Of a stretch of 64,000 nucleotides of DNA, positions 35,964 through 45,482 are shown one piece after another. A program made the translations under genes and the position numbers. Origin of the DNA: Halomonas sp. HL-93 (GTDB lineage Bacteria > Pseudomonadota > Gammaproteobacteria > Pseudomonadales > Halomonadaceae); assembly GCF_900086985.1 (NCBI RefSeq), contig NZ_LT593974.1, positions 1,612,001 to 1,676,000 on the forward strand. The letters are read 5' to 3'. The notes beneath the pieces were generated by a model, which searched no databases, was not told the DNA's origin, and saw only the letters and a program-made list of their open reading frames with translations. Each line of letters starts with the position of its first letter. Within the stretch, counting starts at the first letter, position 1.

Positions 35964-36553
35964 CTGACGATCGCCATACCCACCGCATGCAGCGTAAAAA
36001 GGACGTGGTCGACGAGCGCATCAGCCGCGCCACGGAAGAGCGCGGGGTGTTGATCCTGCTGAAAGGCAACGGCAAGGGCAAAAGCAGCTCGGCGCTTGGT
36101 ACCATGGCGCGGGCGCTGGGCCACGGGCAGCGCTGCGCGGTGATCCAATTTATCAAGGGGCGCCGTGAAACCGGCGAGTATTTGTTTTTCCGCGATCAGC
36201 CCAACCTTGACTGGCACATCATGGGCCAGGGGTTTACCTGGGAAACCCAGGACCGCGAGCGCGATATTGAAGCCGCTCAGTCGGCATGGGCGGTGGCCAA
36301 GGGGCTGCTCGAGAACCCTGATTACCACCTGATCGTCCTCGATGAAATGAGCTACATGTTTAAGTACGGCTACCTCGACCCGCTGCCGGTGGTCGAAGCG
36401 CTTAACCAACGCCCCGCGCATCAAAACGTGATCATTACCGGGCGCACCATGGCGACGCCGCTTCAGGAAATCGCCGACACCATCAGCACGGTGCAGGACG
36501 AGCGTCACGCCTTTCGTGGCGGTGTTAAAGCCCAGGCGGGGATCGAATACTGA
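35960..36553 (+). CDS. cobO: Cob(I)yrinic acid a,c-diamide adenosyltransferase
   Basis: CobO adds the 5'-deoxyadenosyl ligand from ATP to reduced corrinoid. The 197-residue CobA/CobO/BtuR protein has the P-loop LLKGNGKGKSSSALG near residues 34-48, VIQFIKGRRETGE, HIMGQGFTWETQDRERD, VLDEMSYMFKYGYL and VIITGRTM. The start at 35960 overlaps the upstream stop (ATGA). The longer open frame inside the chelatase gene is not used. Confidence 0.95.
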   Translation: MTDDRHTHRMQRKKDVVDERISRATEERGVLILLKGNGKGKSSSALGTMARALGHGQRCAVIQFIKGRRETGEYLFFRDQPNLDWHIMGQGFTWETQDRERDIEAAQSAWAVAKGLLENPDYHLIVLDEMSYMFKYGYLDPLPVVEALNQRPAHQNVIITGRTMATPLQEIADTISTVQDERHAFRGGVKAQAGIEY

Positions 36554-37926
36554 TGAGCACACCCACTGCAAGCTGCCCGGCGCTATTTATTACCGCGCCT
36601 TCTTCAGGGCAGGGCAAGACCACCTTTACCGCCGCGCTGGCCCGGGCGCTTCGCAACCAGGGCAAGGTGGTGCGCGTGTTTAAAACCGGCCCCGACTACC
36701 TGGACCCCCAGGTGCTGGCGCAAGCCGCCGGCCAGCCGGTGGATCAGCTTGACCTCTGGATGGCGGGCGACGCCTACTGCCGCCAGCGCTTTTACGAAGC
36801 CGCCCAGACGGCGGACATGATCTTGGTCGAAGGCGCCATGGGGCTGTTTGACGGCGAGCCTTCCAGTGCCGACCTGGCCGCGCGGTTTGGCTTGCCCATG
36901 GTGGTAGTGATGGACGTCAAGGGCATGGCGCAAACCGCGGGCGCGCTGCTGGCGGGGCTGGCGGGCTTTCGTGACGATATCCGCATTGTCGGGCTTATTG
37001 CCAACAGCTGTGGCTCCGAGCGCCACCGCGAACTGATCGAGACCACCCTGCCGCAGGGTATTCCGTTACTCGCTGCCATCGCGCGCAATCCTGAGCTGTC
37101 GCTGCCCGAGCGCCATTTAGGCCTGGTGCAGGCCGACGAGATTCGTGACGACCTGGAAGTGCGCTTTGAGAAGGGCGCAAGTGTTATCGAGGCGGAAAAC
37201 CTGCCTCAAACGCTGCTTGCGCTGCCGCCGGTGACCTTTACTGCCCCGGCAGACGTCGTGACCGCCGACTTGCCTTCGCTTGCCGGGTGCGCCATCGGCG
37301 TGGCCAAAGACGCCGCGTTCAGTTTCATTTACCAGGCCAATCTGGACCTGCTCGAGCAGATGGGCGCGCAGCTGCGCTTTTTCTCGCCGCTCACCGACAG
37401 CGCCTTGCCCAGCTGCGATGCGCTGTGGCTCCCCGGGGGCTACCCGGAAATTCATGCCGCGACCCTGGCGGCCAATGCGGCCATGCACGCGGCGATCAGG
37501 CAGTTTTTTGCCGACGACAAGCCGATTCTTGCCGAGTGCGGCGGGCTGCTTTACTGCCTGGAAAGCCTGACCGACTACGACGACACCACCCACAGCATGC
37601 TCGGCCTGCTGCCGGGTCACGGTGCCATGCGCGGGCGACGGGGCTGCCAGGGGATGCAAACCGCCGCGTTGCCCGAAGGCCCGGTGCGCGGCCATGCCCA
37701 CCACCGTTCGATGGCCGAGGGAACGCCTGAGCCCATTGCCCATTGCGAACGCCAGCGCCACCCTGCGCCGGGGGAAGCCATTTTTCGTGAGCGTGGATTG
37801 ACGGCCACCTACTTGCACCTGTTTTTTGCCAACAACCCTGCCGCGATCGCGCTGCTGTTTAGCGGCAAAGCGTCGCCAGCGCGTCAGCCTATCGAATCTG
37901 AGGACGAGACCCATGCAGTTAAATAA
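36553..37926 (+). CDS. cobB: Cobyrinic acid a,c-diamide synthase
   Basis: CobB amidates the a and c side chains of (hydrogeno)cobyrinic acid with glutamine and ATP. The 457-residue protein has an N-terminal dethiobiotin-synthetase-like ATPase (APSSGQGKTTFTAAL; GPDYLDPQ; EGAMGLFDG). The C-terminal class I glutaminase-like domain has WLPGGYPEIHAATL and the nucleophile Cys in LAECGGLLYCLE. The His-containing HLFFANNP lies near the end. ATG overlaps the cobO stop by one base; its 3' end overlaps cobW by 14 bases. Confidence 0.94.
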   Translation: MSTPTASCPALFITAPSSGQGKTTFTAALARALRNQGKVVRVFKTGPDYLDPQVLAQAAGQPVDQLDLWMAGDAYCRQRFYEAAQTADMILVEGAMGLFDGEPSSADLAARFGLPMVVVMDVKGMAQTAGALLAGLAGFRDDIRIVGLIANSCGSERHRELIETTLPQGIPLLAAIARNPELSLPERHLGLVQADEIRDDLEVRFEKGASVIEAENLPQTLLALPPVTFTAPADVVTADLPSLAGCAIGVAKDAAFSFIYQANLDLLEQMGAQLRFFSPLTDSALPSCDALWLPGGYPEIHAATLAANAAMHAAIRQFFADDKPILAECGGLLYCLESLTDYDDTTHSMLGLLPGHGAMRGRRGCQGMQTAALPEGPVRGHAHHRSMAEGTPEPIAHCERQRHPAPGEAIFRERGLTATYLHLFFANNPAAIALLFSGKASPARQPIESEDETHAVK

Positions 37927-39010
37927 GATACCCGCCACCGTGGTCACCGGCTTTTTGGGCAGCGGTAAAACCACCCTGCTGGCAAGCATTCTGCGCCAGG
38001 TGACCGGCAAGCGAATTGCCGTGATCGTCAATGAATTTGGCGAGCAGGACATCGACTCAAGCCTGCTGCGCGGCTGTGCCCTCGACTGCGAAGATGGCCA
38101 GGCGGTGGAAGGCGACGACAGCGGCATTTTCGAACTGGCCAACGGCTGTATCTGCTGCACCGTAGAGGAAGAGTTTCTACCGGTGATGAAAAAGCTGGTC
38201 GCCCGCCGCGACGATATCGACCACATTCTGATCGAAACCAGCGGCCTGGCGCTGCCTAAGCCGCTGGTGCAGGCCTTCAACTGGCCGGAGGTGCGCCAGC
38301 ACTGCACCGTTGATGCCATCATTACCGTGATCGATGGCCCCGCGGTGGCGGCCGGTCGCTATGCCAGCGATGTTGCCAAGGTAGAGGCCCAGCGTCAGGC
38401 CGATGAAAGCCTGGATCACGACCCCAGCCTGCAGGAGCTGCTTGACGACCAGCTCAGCGCGGCCGATCTGGTGCTGGTCAGCAAGACCGACCTGTTAAGC
38501 CCGGACGAGAAGGCGCGGGTCGAGGCGCTGATCCAGGCGCGTGTGCCGGAATCGGTGAAGTGCCTGTTTATCGATCAAACCCTGGCCACCAATACCGTGC
38601 AGCTCGAAGCCTTGATGGGTATTGGCGCGGCCAGCGAAGAGAACATCGACTCGATCACCAATCACCACGACAAGCACCACGCCGAGGGCGCGCATCACGA
38701 CCACGCCCACGACAACTTTGATTCCTGCGTGATCCGCCTGGGCGAAGTCGACGGCGATCTGCTGGCGTCCAAGCTGCAGCACATTGTCAAAACCCAGGAA
38801 ATCTACCGCGCCAAAGGCTTCGCGGCGATTCCCGGCAAGCCGATGCGGCGGGTCATTCAAGCCGTGGGTGAACGCCTGGATGGCTACTTCGACCGCCTCT
38901 GGGCGGAAGGTGAAACGCGTCAAACCCAACTCGTCATCATTGGCAAAGCGCTGGACAGCGACGCGCTGCGCGACGCGCTTGCCGAAGCAGAGGTCAAAAC
39001 CGCCGCCTAA
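37913..39010 (+). CDS. cobW: CobW, COG0523-family GTPase (metallochaperone)
   Basis: A 365-residue G3E P-loop GTPase. Walker A GFLGSGKTT is near residue 12, the metal-binding motif NGCICC near 78, and SKTDLL is the GTP-specificity loop. A His-rich run lies near residues 250-267 (HHDKHHAEGAHHDHAHD). The C-terminal COG0523 domain follows. CobW proteins are thought to deliver cobalt to CobN, and the gene lies directly before cobN with a one-base overlap. The product has the normal size; the start at 37913 overlaps cobB. Confidence 0.93.
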   Translation: MQLNKIPATVVTGFLGSGKTTLLASILRQVTGKRIAVIVNEFGEQDIDSSLLRGCALDCEDGQAVEGDDSGIFELANGCICCTVEEEFLPVMKKLVARRDDIDHILIETSGLALPKPLVQAFNWPEVRQHCTVDAIITVIDGPAVAAGRYASDVAKVEAQRQADESLDHDPSLQELLDDQLSAADLVLVSKTDLLSPDEKARVEALIQARVPESVKCLFIDQTLATNTVQLEALMGIGAASEENIDSITNHHDKHHAEGAHHDHAHDNFDSCVIRLGEVDGDLLASKLQHIVKTQEIYRAKGFAAIPGKPMRRVIQAVGERLDGYFDRLWAEGETRQTQLVIIGKALDSDALRDALAEAEVKTAA

Positions 39011-42000
39011 TGCACCTTTTTGCCGCCAAACCCGGCGGCTTTGTTGATGATGAAGGCATTGTCGATCTTCAACAAAGCCCCGCGGATGTCGTGATTCTCT
39101 CGGCCGCCGACAGCAACCTCTCGGCCCTGGCCCAGGCGATCGATCGCCTGGGCGAGCGCTATCCGTCGGTGCGTCTGGCCAACTGGATGAACCTGGTCAA
39201 GCCCGCCGCCTACGACCTCTATGAGGATCGGGTGCTGGAAAAGGCGCAGTTGGTGGTCGTGTCGATGCTGGGCGGCCAGGCCTACTGGCAATACGGCTAC
39301 GAACGCCTGTTGGCCTGGCGGAATGCCAAGCCCGGCCGCCAACTGATTCTGGTGCCGGGCTGCGACGCCCCGGACGATGCGCTGCTGGAAGCCTCGAGCG
39401 TCGACTATGACAGCGCCTACCGGGTGTGGCGCTACCTGCGCGAAGGCGGCGTGGATAACGCCGAACAGCTGCTGCGCTACCTGGGCAGCGAATGTCTTGA
39501 AATGCCTACCATCTGGAAGGAACCCAAGGTGGTGCCCGCGGCGGTGATCTATGCGCCAAGCGATGCCGCAAGCCAGACGGGGCGCCAAGTGATGAGTCTG
39601 AGCGAATGGCGGGCCAACCAGCGGCCGGAGCGGCCAGTGTGTTTGCTGCTGTTCTACCGCAGCCATTTGCAGGGAGCCAATACCCTGGTCGTCGACGGCA
39701 TGATCGAGGCGCTTAAAGGGCAGGGGCTCGAGCCACTCGCCATCGCCGTTGCCTCCTTGAAAGAGGCCGACTGCATCGCGTTTATCAACCACCTCATCGA
39801 GCAGACCGGCGCCATGCTGGTGGTCAATACCACCAGCTTCTCGATCAACCGCAATTCCGATGACACCCACCCGCTGGGCGGCGCGATTCCCGAGAGCGTC
39901 TTCGTCGGCCAGCCGGTGATCCTGCAGGCGATCCTTTCCAGCAGCACCGTTGAGGACTGGCAGGCCTCAGCCGCCGGGCTGAGAAGCCGGGATGTGGCGA
40001 TGCAGATTGTACTGCCCGAAATGGATGGCCGGGTGATCACCCGGGCGGTGGGCTTCAAGGCGGAAGCGCTTTATAACGAGCGCAGCCAGCTATCGGTAAC
40101 CCACCATGCCCTGCACCCGGAGCGTGCTGAGTTTGTCGCCAAGCTGGCGCGCCGGTTCTGCCACCTGCGCACCATCCCCAATCACGCCAAACGGCTAGCG
40201 CTGGTGCTGGCGAATTACCCCAACCGCGATGGCCGGATTGGCAACGGCGTGGGGCTGGATACGCCCGCCTCGACGCTGCAGATATTAACTGCGCTGCAAA
40301 CCGCGGGTTACCCGGTCAGCGATCTGCCCGACAGTGGCGATGACCTGATTCGCCTGCTGCAGGGGGCGGTGACCAACGACCGCAACGTCATCGACCAGCG
40401 CATGTGCTGGCAAAGCATTAGCGTTGACGACTACCTGGCCTGGTTCCAAACTCTGCCCGCCGAACTCCAGGAAACGGTATGGACGCGCTGGGGCGCGCCC
40501 GCTGATGACCCCAAATGCCGCCAGGGGCGTCTGATGATCTCGGGGATCCGGCTGGGGGAGACCTTCGTGGGTATCCAGCCCGAGCGCGACTTCATCGAGG
40601 ACCTGACCCAGTCCTACCACGATATGCAGCTGGCACCGCCGCACAGCTACCTGGCGTTCTACTTTTGGCTGCGCGAGCACTACCAGGTGGAAGCGGTGAT
40701 TCACGTGGGCAAGCACGGCAACCTTGAGTGGCTGCCGGGCAAAAGCAGCGCCTTGAGCGCCGACTGCTGGCCGGATATCGCGCTGGGCCCGGTGCCGCAT
40801 TTCTACCCGTTTATCGTCAACGACCCGGGCGAGGGCGCTCAGGCCAAGCGGCGCAGCCAGGCGGTGATTATCGACCACCTGATGCCGCCGCTGGCCCGCG
40901 CTGAGCTGTATGGCGATATGGCCCGGCTGGAAGCGCTTACCGACGAATATTACCAGGCGCTGGATATGGATCCCCGGCGCGAGGCGTTAATCCGCGAGCA
41001 GATTTTGGCGCACCTGCGCGAGACCGGCATCGACCAGGAACTGACCAAAGCGGTCGACAGCCAGGATGAAGCGCTGATCCTGAACGAGCTGGATACCTTC
41101 TTATGCGACATCAAGGAATCGCAGATTCGTCACGGTTTGCACATTCTCGGCACGCTGCCGCCCCAGGATAAAGTGGTCGGTACTTTGGTCGCCCTGCTGC
41201 GCTTGCCCAGGGGGGAAAGCATTGCCCAGCGCGGCCTGCTGCATAACCTGGCCGATGACCTGGCCCTGCAGGGCGAAAGCCAGACGCCCTTTGACCCGCT
41301 GAAGGCCGACGCCGAGCCCTGGATGGGGCCTCGGCCGAGCGTGCTGCGCGAGCTGGATAGTGCCGCCTGGCGCAGCGGCAACGACACCCGCGAGCGGCTG
41401 GAAGCGCTGGCCCACCAACTGGTCGAGGATTACGTGATCGCGCCGGGCAGCCTGGAGACGTTGGCCGCCAATTATCCCGCCACCGCCGAGCAGCTGCGCT
41501 ACGCCCGGGATCAGCTGTGGATGGCGCTTCAGCAGAGCGCTAAGCTTGAAATCAGCTCGCTGCTTGACGGGCTTAGCGGCCTGTTTGTGCCGCCGGGGCC
41601 CAGCGGCGCGCCCAGCCGTGGGCGGCTGGATACGCTGCCCACCGGGCGCAACTTCTTCAGCGTGGACAACCGCTCGATTCCATCGCCCGCCGCCTGGACG
41701 CTGGGCGAAAAATCCGCCCAGGCGTTCGTCGAGCGCTACCTGCAGGATAACGGCGACTACCCACGCCGTCTGGGACTCTCCATCTGGGGCACCGCTACCA
41801 TGCGCACCGGCGGCGATGACATTGCCCAGGCCTTTGCGCTGATGGGCGTGCGCCCCATCTGGTCGCTGGGCTCGCAGCGGGTGATTGATATCGAGGTGAT
41901 TCCCTCCATGCTGCTAAACCGCCCGCGGGTGGATGTCACGCTGCGGGTCTCTGGCTTCTTCCGCGATGCGTTTCCCAACGTGATCCGCCTGTTCGATGCG

Positions 42001-42861
42001 GCGGTACAGGCGGTGGCGAGCTACGCCGAACCGGGCAACAGCAATACCATCCGCGATGCGGTAATGGCCCGCCAGCAGGTGCTGGAAAACCAGGGGCTGA
42101 GCCCCGAGATGGCCGCCCAGCAGGCAGGCTATCGGATCTTTGGCAGCAAGCCAGGGGAGTACGGCACCGGCCTTAACCGGCTGATCGACAACGGCGCCTG
42201 GGAAAATGCCGATGACCTGGCACAGGCCTACCTGGATAACGGCGCCTACGCCTACGGGCAGTTTGCCGAGTCCGGCACCGCCGCCCCGGATGCCTTCGAG
42301 CAGCAGCTTAAAGGCCTGGAAGCGGTGATGCAGAATCAGGATAACCGCGAGCACGATATCCTCGACTCCAACAGCTACTACGCCTTCCAGGGCGGCATGG
42401 CCAACGCCAGCCGCTCGCTGAGCGGCAAAACCCCGGCGATCTACCACGCTGACCACGCCAACCCGGCCCAGCCCAAGATTCGCACGCTGAAAGAGGAGCT
42501 TGCCAAGGTGATTCGCTCGCGGGTGCTCAACCCCAAGTGGATCAACGCCATGCGCGAGCACGGCTATAAAGGCGGCTTCGAGATGGCTGCCACGGTCGAC
42601 TATCTATTCGCCTACGATGCCACCACCGACCTGGTCGCCGACTACCAGTACGCCCAGGTCACCGACGCCCTGGTGCTGGACGACGCCAATCAGCAGTTCC
42701 TGCGCGAGCATAACCCCTCGGCGCTGGAAGAAATGGCCGAACGCCTGCTCGAAGCCGCCCAGCGCGGCATGTGGCAGGCGCCCGGTGAGCAGGGCGATGC
42801 GCTGAAAGACTTGCTGCTGGACATGGACGAGGCCAAGGAGGTCGCGGCGGATGTCGGCTGA
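39010..42861 (+). CDS. cobN: Cobaltochelatase large subunit
   Basis: CobN is the porphyrin-type substrate-binding subunit that inserts Co2+ into hydrogenobyrinic acid a,c-diamide with an AAA+ partner. The 1283-residue length is normal. Conserved landmarks include GVGLDTPASTLQIL (near 415), YHVG-type IHVGKHGNLEWLPGK (near 568), PVPHFYPFIVNDPGEGAQAKRR (near 595), DVTLRVSGFFRDAFPNVIRLFD (near 976) and FQGGMANASRSLSGK (near 1130). It overlaps cobW by one base and cobG by 11. The partner is probably the ChlI-ChlD fusion at the start of this operon. Confidence 0.96.
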   Translation: MHLFAAKPGGFVDDEGIVDLQQSPADVVILSAADSNLSALAQAIDRLGERYPSVRLANWMNLVKPAAYDLYEDRVLEKAQLVVVSMLGGQAYWQYGYERLLAWRNAKPGRQLILVPGCDAPDDALLEASSVDYDSAYRVWRYLREGGVDNAEQLLRYLGSECLEMPTIWKEPKVVPAAVIYAPSDAASQTGRQVMSLSEWRANQRPERPVCLLLFYRSHLQGANTLVVDGMIEALKGQGLEPLAIAVASLKEADCIAFINHLIEQTGAMLVVNTTSFSINRNSDDTHPLGGAIPESVFVGQPVILQAILSSSTVEDWQASAAGLRSRDVAMQIVLPEMDGRVITRAVGFKAEALYNERSQLSVTHHALHPERAEFVAKLARRFCHLRTIPNHAKRLALVLANYPNRDGRIGNGVGLDTPASTLQILTALQTAGYPVSDLPDSGDDLIRLLQGAVTNDRNVIDQRMCWQSISVDDYLAWFQTLPAELQETVWTRWGAPADDPKCRQGRLMISGIRLGETFVGIQPERDFIEDLTQSYHDMQLAPPHSYLAFYFWLREHYQVEAVIHVGKHGNLEWLPGKSSALSADCWPDIALGPVPHFYPFIVNDPGEGAQAKRRSQAVIIDHLMPPLARAELYGDMARLEALTDEYYQALDMDPRREALIREQILAHLRETGIDQELTKAVDSQDEALILNELDTFLCDIKESQIRHGLHILGTLPPQDKVVGTLVALLRLPRGESIAQRGLLHNLADDLALQGESQTPFDPLKADAEPWMGPRPSVLRELDSAAWRSGNDTRERLEALAHQLVEDYVIAPGSLETLAANYPATAEQLRYARDQLWMALQQSAKLEISSLLDGLSGLFVPPGPSGAPSRGRLDTLPTGRNFFSVDNRSIPSPAAWTLGEKSAQAFVERYLQDNGDYPRRLGLSIWGTATMRTGGDDIAQAFALMGVRPIWSLGSQRVIDIEVIPSMLLNRPRVDVTLRVSGFFRDAFPNVIRLFDAAVQAVASYAEPGNSNTIRDAVMARQQVLENQGLSPEMAAQQAGYRIFGSKPGEYGTGLNRLIDNGAWENADDLAQAYLDNGAYAYGQFAESGTAAPDAFEQQLKGLEAVMQNQDNREHDILDSNSYYAFQGGMANASRSLSGKTPAIYHADHANPAQPKIRTLKEELAKVIRSRVLNPKWINAMREHGYKGGFEMAATVDYLFAYDATTDLVADYQYAQVTDALVLDDANQQFLREHNPSALEEMAERLLEAAQRGMWQAPGEQGDALKDLLLDMDEAKEVAADVG

Positions 42862-44014
42862 GCCTCGCATCAAGGGCTGGTGTCCCGGTGCCTGGCAGCC
42901 GATGGCAACCGGCGATGGCTTACTGGTGCGCGTGCGCCCGCGGCTGGGCCAGCTTGAGCGTGGCCAGGTGCTGGCGCTGTGCGATGCGGCGCAGAATTAC
43001 GGCAGCGGCTTGATCGAACTGACCAGCCGCGCCAATCTGCAGTTGCGCGGCGTCACCGAGGCGAGTTGGCCCGCCCTGATGGAGACCCTGGTCGCCCACG
43101 AATTGATCGATGCTGACCCGGAAGCGGAGCGTCGCCCGCAAATTCTATTGGCTCCCGGCTGGCAAGCGGGGGACGATACCCATAAAATCGCCAGCGCGCT
43201 TAACGACCGCTGGCAAGAGTTGCCGGTGGTGCCCGCCAAGGTCGGGATCGCCATTGATGCAGGTAAGTCGCCGGTGCTGGGCGATGCCTCGGCGGACTTT
43301 CGTGTCGAGCGAGCAGAGTCGGGCGGCCTGCTGGTGCGCGCCGATGGTTATTCGTCAGGCACCGCTGTTGACTCGATTGACGCCGCCGTGGCGCAGCTTA
43401 TCCGCCTGCTGGCGTGGTTTGTCGAAAGTGGCGGCTGGGACAGCAAACGCATGCGGCGCCATCATGTGCCGCTGCCTGACTGGGCCCCGACCAACGATTG
43501 GCGCGCTGCAACCGGCAGCCAATTGCCCCTGGGCAAGCACGCCCACGGCGTGGTGTATGGCCTGCCGTTTGGGCGTGTGCCCGCCAGGGTGCTGCGCGAT
43601 GCGGTGACGCCGGCCGACGTCACCGCCCTGCAGGTGACGCCCTGGCGGCGTATCTGGGTCGCAGGCGCCAGCGCCGGGGCCATCGACGGGTTGATCAGCG
43701 ACGAGCAGGACGCCCGCTTGCGCATTGATGCCTGCCCCGGTGCGCCCTATTGCGAGCAGGCAAGCGTCGCCACCCAGCCGCTGGCCGAACGCCTGAGTGG
43801 GGTTACCCAGGGTGTAGTGCATGTATCCGGCTGCGCCAAGGGCTGCGCCCGCCGCTCACCGGCTGACGTTTGCCTGGTTGGCGAGGCAGGCCGGTTTAAT
43901 CTGATTATAAATGGCGGTGCCGATAGCACGCCGGTCAAAACAAACCTCACGGAGACTGAGGTTTTGTCTTTGTCAGAAAACTTAGCGAGCGATGGTCAGG
44001 CTAGGCAAAAATAG
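42851..44014 (+). CDS. cobG: Precorrin-3B synthase
   Basis: CobG hydroxylates precorrin-3A at C20 with O2 and forms the gamma-lactone, the step that marks the aerobic pathway. The 387-residue sulfite/nitrite-reductase-like protein starts KGWCPGAWQPMATGDGLLVRVRP. It has the siroheme/Fe-S cysteine segments ACPGAPYCEQAS and SGCAKGCARRSPAD near residues 297-340. It overlaps cobN by 11 bases. A hairpin lies near its 3' end, and the 116-base gap to cobH is the longest break within the + strand run. Confidence 0.93.
   Translation: MSAEPRIKGWCPGAWQPMATGDGLLVRVRPRLGQLERGQVLALCDAAQNYGSGLIELTSRANLQLRGVTEASWPALMETLVAHELIDADPEAERRPQILLAPGWQAGDDTHKIASALNDRWQELPVVPAKVGIAIDAGKSPVLGDASADFRVERAESGGLLVRADGYSSGTAVDSIDAAVAQLIRLLAWFVESGGWDSKRMRRHHVPLPDWAPTNDWRAATGSQLPLGKHAHGVVYGLPFGRVPARVLRDAVTPADVTALQVTPWRRIWVAGASAGAIDGLISDEQDARLRIDACPGAPYCEQASVATQPLAERLSGVTQGVVHVSGCAKGCARRSPADVCLVGEAGRFNLIINGGADSTPVKTNLTETEVLSLSENLASDGQARQK
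43942..43964 (+). promoter_or_regulatory. Hairpin inside the cobG 3' end
   Basis: AAACCTCA and TGAGGTTT form a perfect 8-bp stem with a 7-base loop, followed by a short T-rich run (TGTCTTTG). It lies 50 bases before the cobG stop and could attenuate read-through into cobH; the T-run is weak. Confidence 0.35.
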
Positions 44015-44130
44015 GCGAAAAATACGAGTTTACATGGGTGAGTAAATGAGTATTGAGAGCCGATTTTTAACAACGCATGACCGAGCGCAGTCAGTTTTCG
44101 GGCAAAGATGAGCTTATTTGGAGAGTTTTG

Positions 44131-44760
44131 GTGCCCTATACCTATGAAACCGACGGCCCGGCGATTTACCGGGAGTCCTTTGCCACTATTCGCCGTGAAG
44201 CAGACCTGGGGCGGTTTTCTCGCGATGAAGAGCCGATTGCCGTGCGTATGATTCATGCCTCGGGTTTGGTGGAACTTGCCGCGTCGATTCATTTTTCGGG
44301 CGATGTCGTCACCCATGCCCGCAAAGCGCTCGAAGCGGGCGCGCCGATTTTATGCGATGCCCGCATGGTCTCAGAGGGCATCACGCGTAAACGCCTGCCT
44401 GCCGATAATCCGATTATCTGCACGCTGAATGACGAACGCACGCCGACGCTGGCCAAAGAGATGGCCAACACCCGCTCGGCGGCGGCGCTGGAGCTATGGC
44501 GGCCGCACCTTGAAGGCGCGGTAGTGGCGATTGGCAACGCGCCCACGGCGCTGTTTCATCTACTCAATATGCTCGAAGACCCCGACTGCCCGCGGCCCGC
44601 GGCGATTATCGGCTGCCCGGTGGGCTTTGTCGGTGCGGCGGAATCCAAGCAGGCGCTTTGGGAAAGCCAGGTGAGCCCCTGCTGCACGGTGCAGGGCCGC
44701 CTGGGCGGCAGCGCCGTGACCGTCGCCGCCCTCAATGCCATCGCGGACCGAACAGAATGA
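44131..44760 (+). CDS. cobH: Precorrin-8X methylmutase
   Basis: CobH moves the C11 methyl to C12, giving hydrogenobyrinic acid. The protein has 209 residues with this start and shows YETDGPAIYRESFATIRREADL, the catalytic His in RMIHASGLVELA, CDARMVSEGITRKRLP and GCPVGFVGAAESK. GTG at 44131 is five bases after GGAGAG and gives the usual CobH length of about 210. The longer frame from ATG at 44077 has no ribosome site. It overlaps cobI by ATGA. Confidence 0.93.
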   Translation: MPYTYETDGPAIYRESFATIRREADLGRFSRDEEPIAVRMIHASGLVELAASIHFSGDVVTHARKALEAGAPILCDARMVSEGITRKRLPADNPIICTLNDERTPTLAKEMANTRSAAALELWRPHLEGAVVAIGNAPTALFHLLNMLEDPDCPRPAAIIGCPVGFVGAAESKQALWESQVSPCCTVQGRLGGSAVTVAALNAIADRTE

Positions 44761-45482
44761 CCCAGGGAACCATCTACGGGGTCGGCCTCGGGCCGGGAAG
44801 CCAGGACCTGATGAGTGTGCGCGCTGATCGGCTGATCCGCGGTGCTTCTCATGTCGCCTACTTTCGCAAGAAGGGCCGTACCGGGCATGCGCGCGGCATC
44901 GTCGAGGGCATGCTGGCACCCGAGGTCACCGAGCTTGCCATGGAATATCCGGTGACCACGGAAATCCCCTTCGATGACCCACGTTATAACGAGTTGCTGG
45001 CCAACTTTTATGAGCGCAGCGTTGCGCTGTTGATCGAGCTGGCCGAGGCGGGGCGCGATGTGGTGGTGCTTTGCGAAGGCGACCCGTTCTTCTATGGCTC
45101 CTTTATGCATCTTTATACCCGGCTGCTGGACCGCGTTCCGGTCTCCGTGGTGCCGGGGATTACCGGGATGTCGGCGGCCTGGACCGCCACCGGCCAGCCG
45201 ATCACCTGGGGCGACGATATCCTCACCGTGGTCATGGCCACGTTGCCGGAGGCAACGCTTGCGGCGCGCATCGCCGAGACCGATGCCCTGGTGGTGATGA
45301 AAATCGGCCGCAACCTGGACAAACTGCGCCGGGCGCTGGCCCAGGCCGGGCGCGAGGACGACGCCTGGCTGATCGAATACGCCGCCATGCGTCAGGAGCG
45401 CGTCCAGCCCTTCAATGACGTGGGCGAGAGCGTGCCCTACTTTTCTATTGTGCTGATTCACGGCCACGGGAGACGCCCATGA
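44757..45482 (+). CDS. cobI: Precorrin-2 C20-methyltransferase
   Basis: CobI methylates precorrin-2 at C20 with S-adenosylmethionine. The 241-residue tetrapyrrole methylase has the N-terminal YGVGLGPGSQDLMSVRA, the VVLCEGDPFFYGSFMHLY segment (near 100-118) and VVPGITGMSAAW. It overlaps both neighbours by ATGA. The F-Y-G-S motif and the ITWGDDILTVVMATLP segment separate it from the paralogous methylases encoded nearby. Confidence 0.94.
   Translation: MTQGTIYGVGLGPGSQDLMSVRADRLIRGASHVAYFRKKGRTGHARGIVEGMLAPEVTELAMEYPVTTEIPFDDPRYNELLANFYERSVALLIELAEAGRDVVVLCEGDPFFYGSFMHLYTRLLDRVPVSVVPGITGMSAAWTATGQPITWGDDILTVVMATLPEATLAARIAETDALVVMKIGRNLDKLRRALAQAGREDDAWLIEYAAMRQERVQPFNDVGESVPYFSIVLIHGHGRRP

Noticed and set aside
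39007..39870. A 287-codon open frame antisense to the 5' part of cobN
   Set aside because: Shadow of cobN; no ribosome site and a Gln/His/Gly-rich composition with no family.
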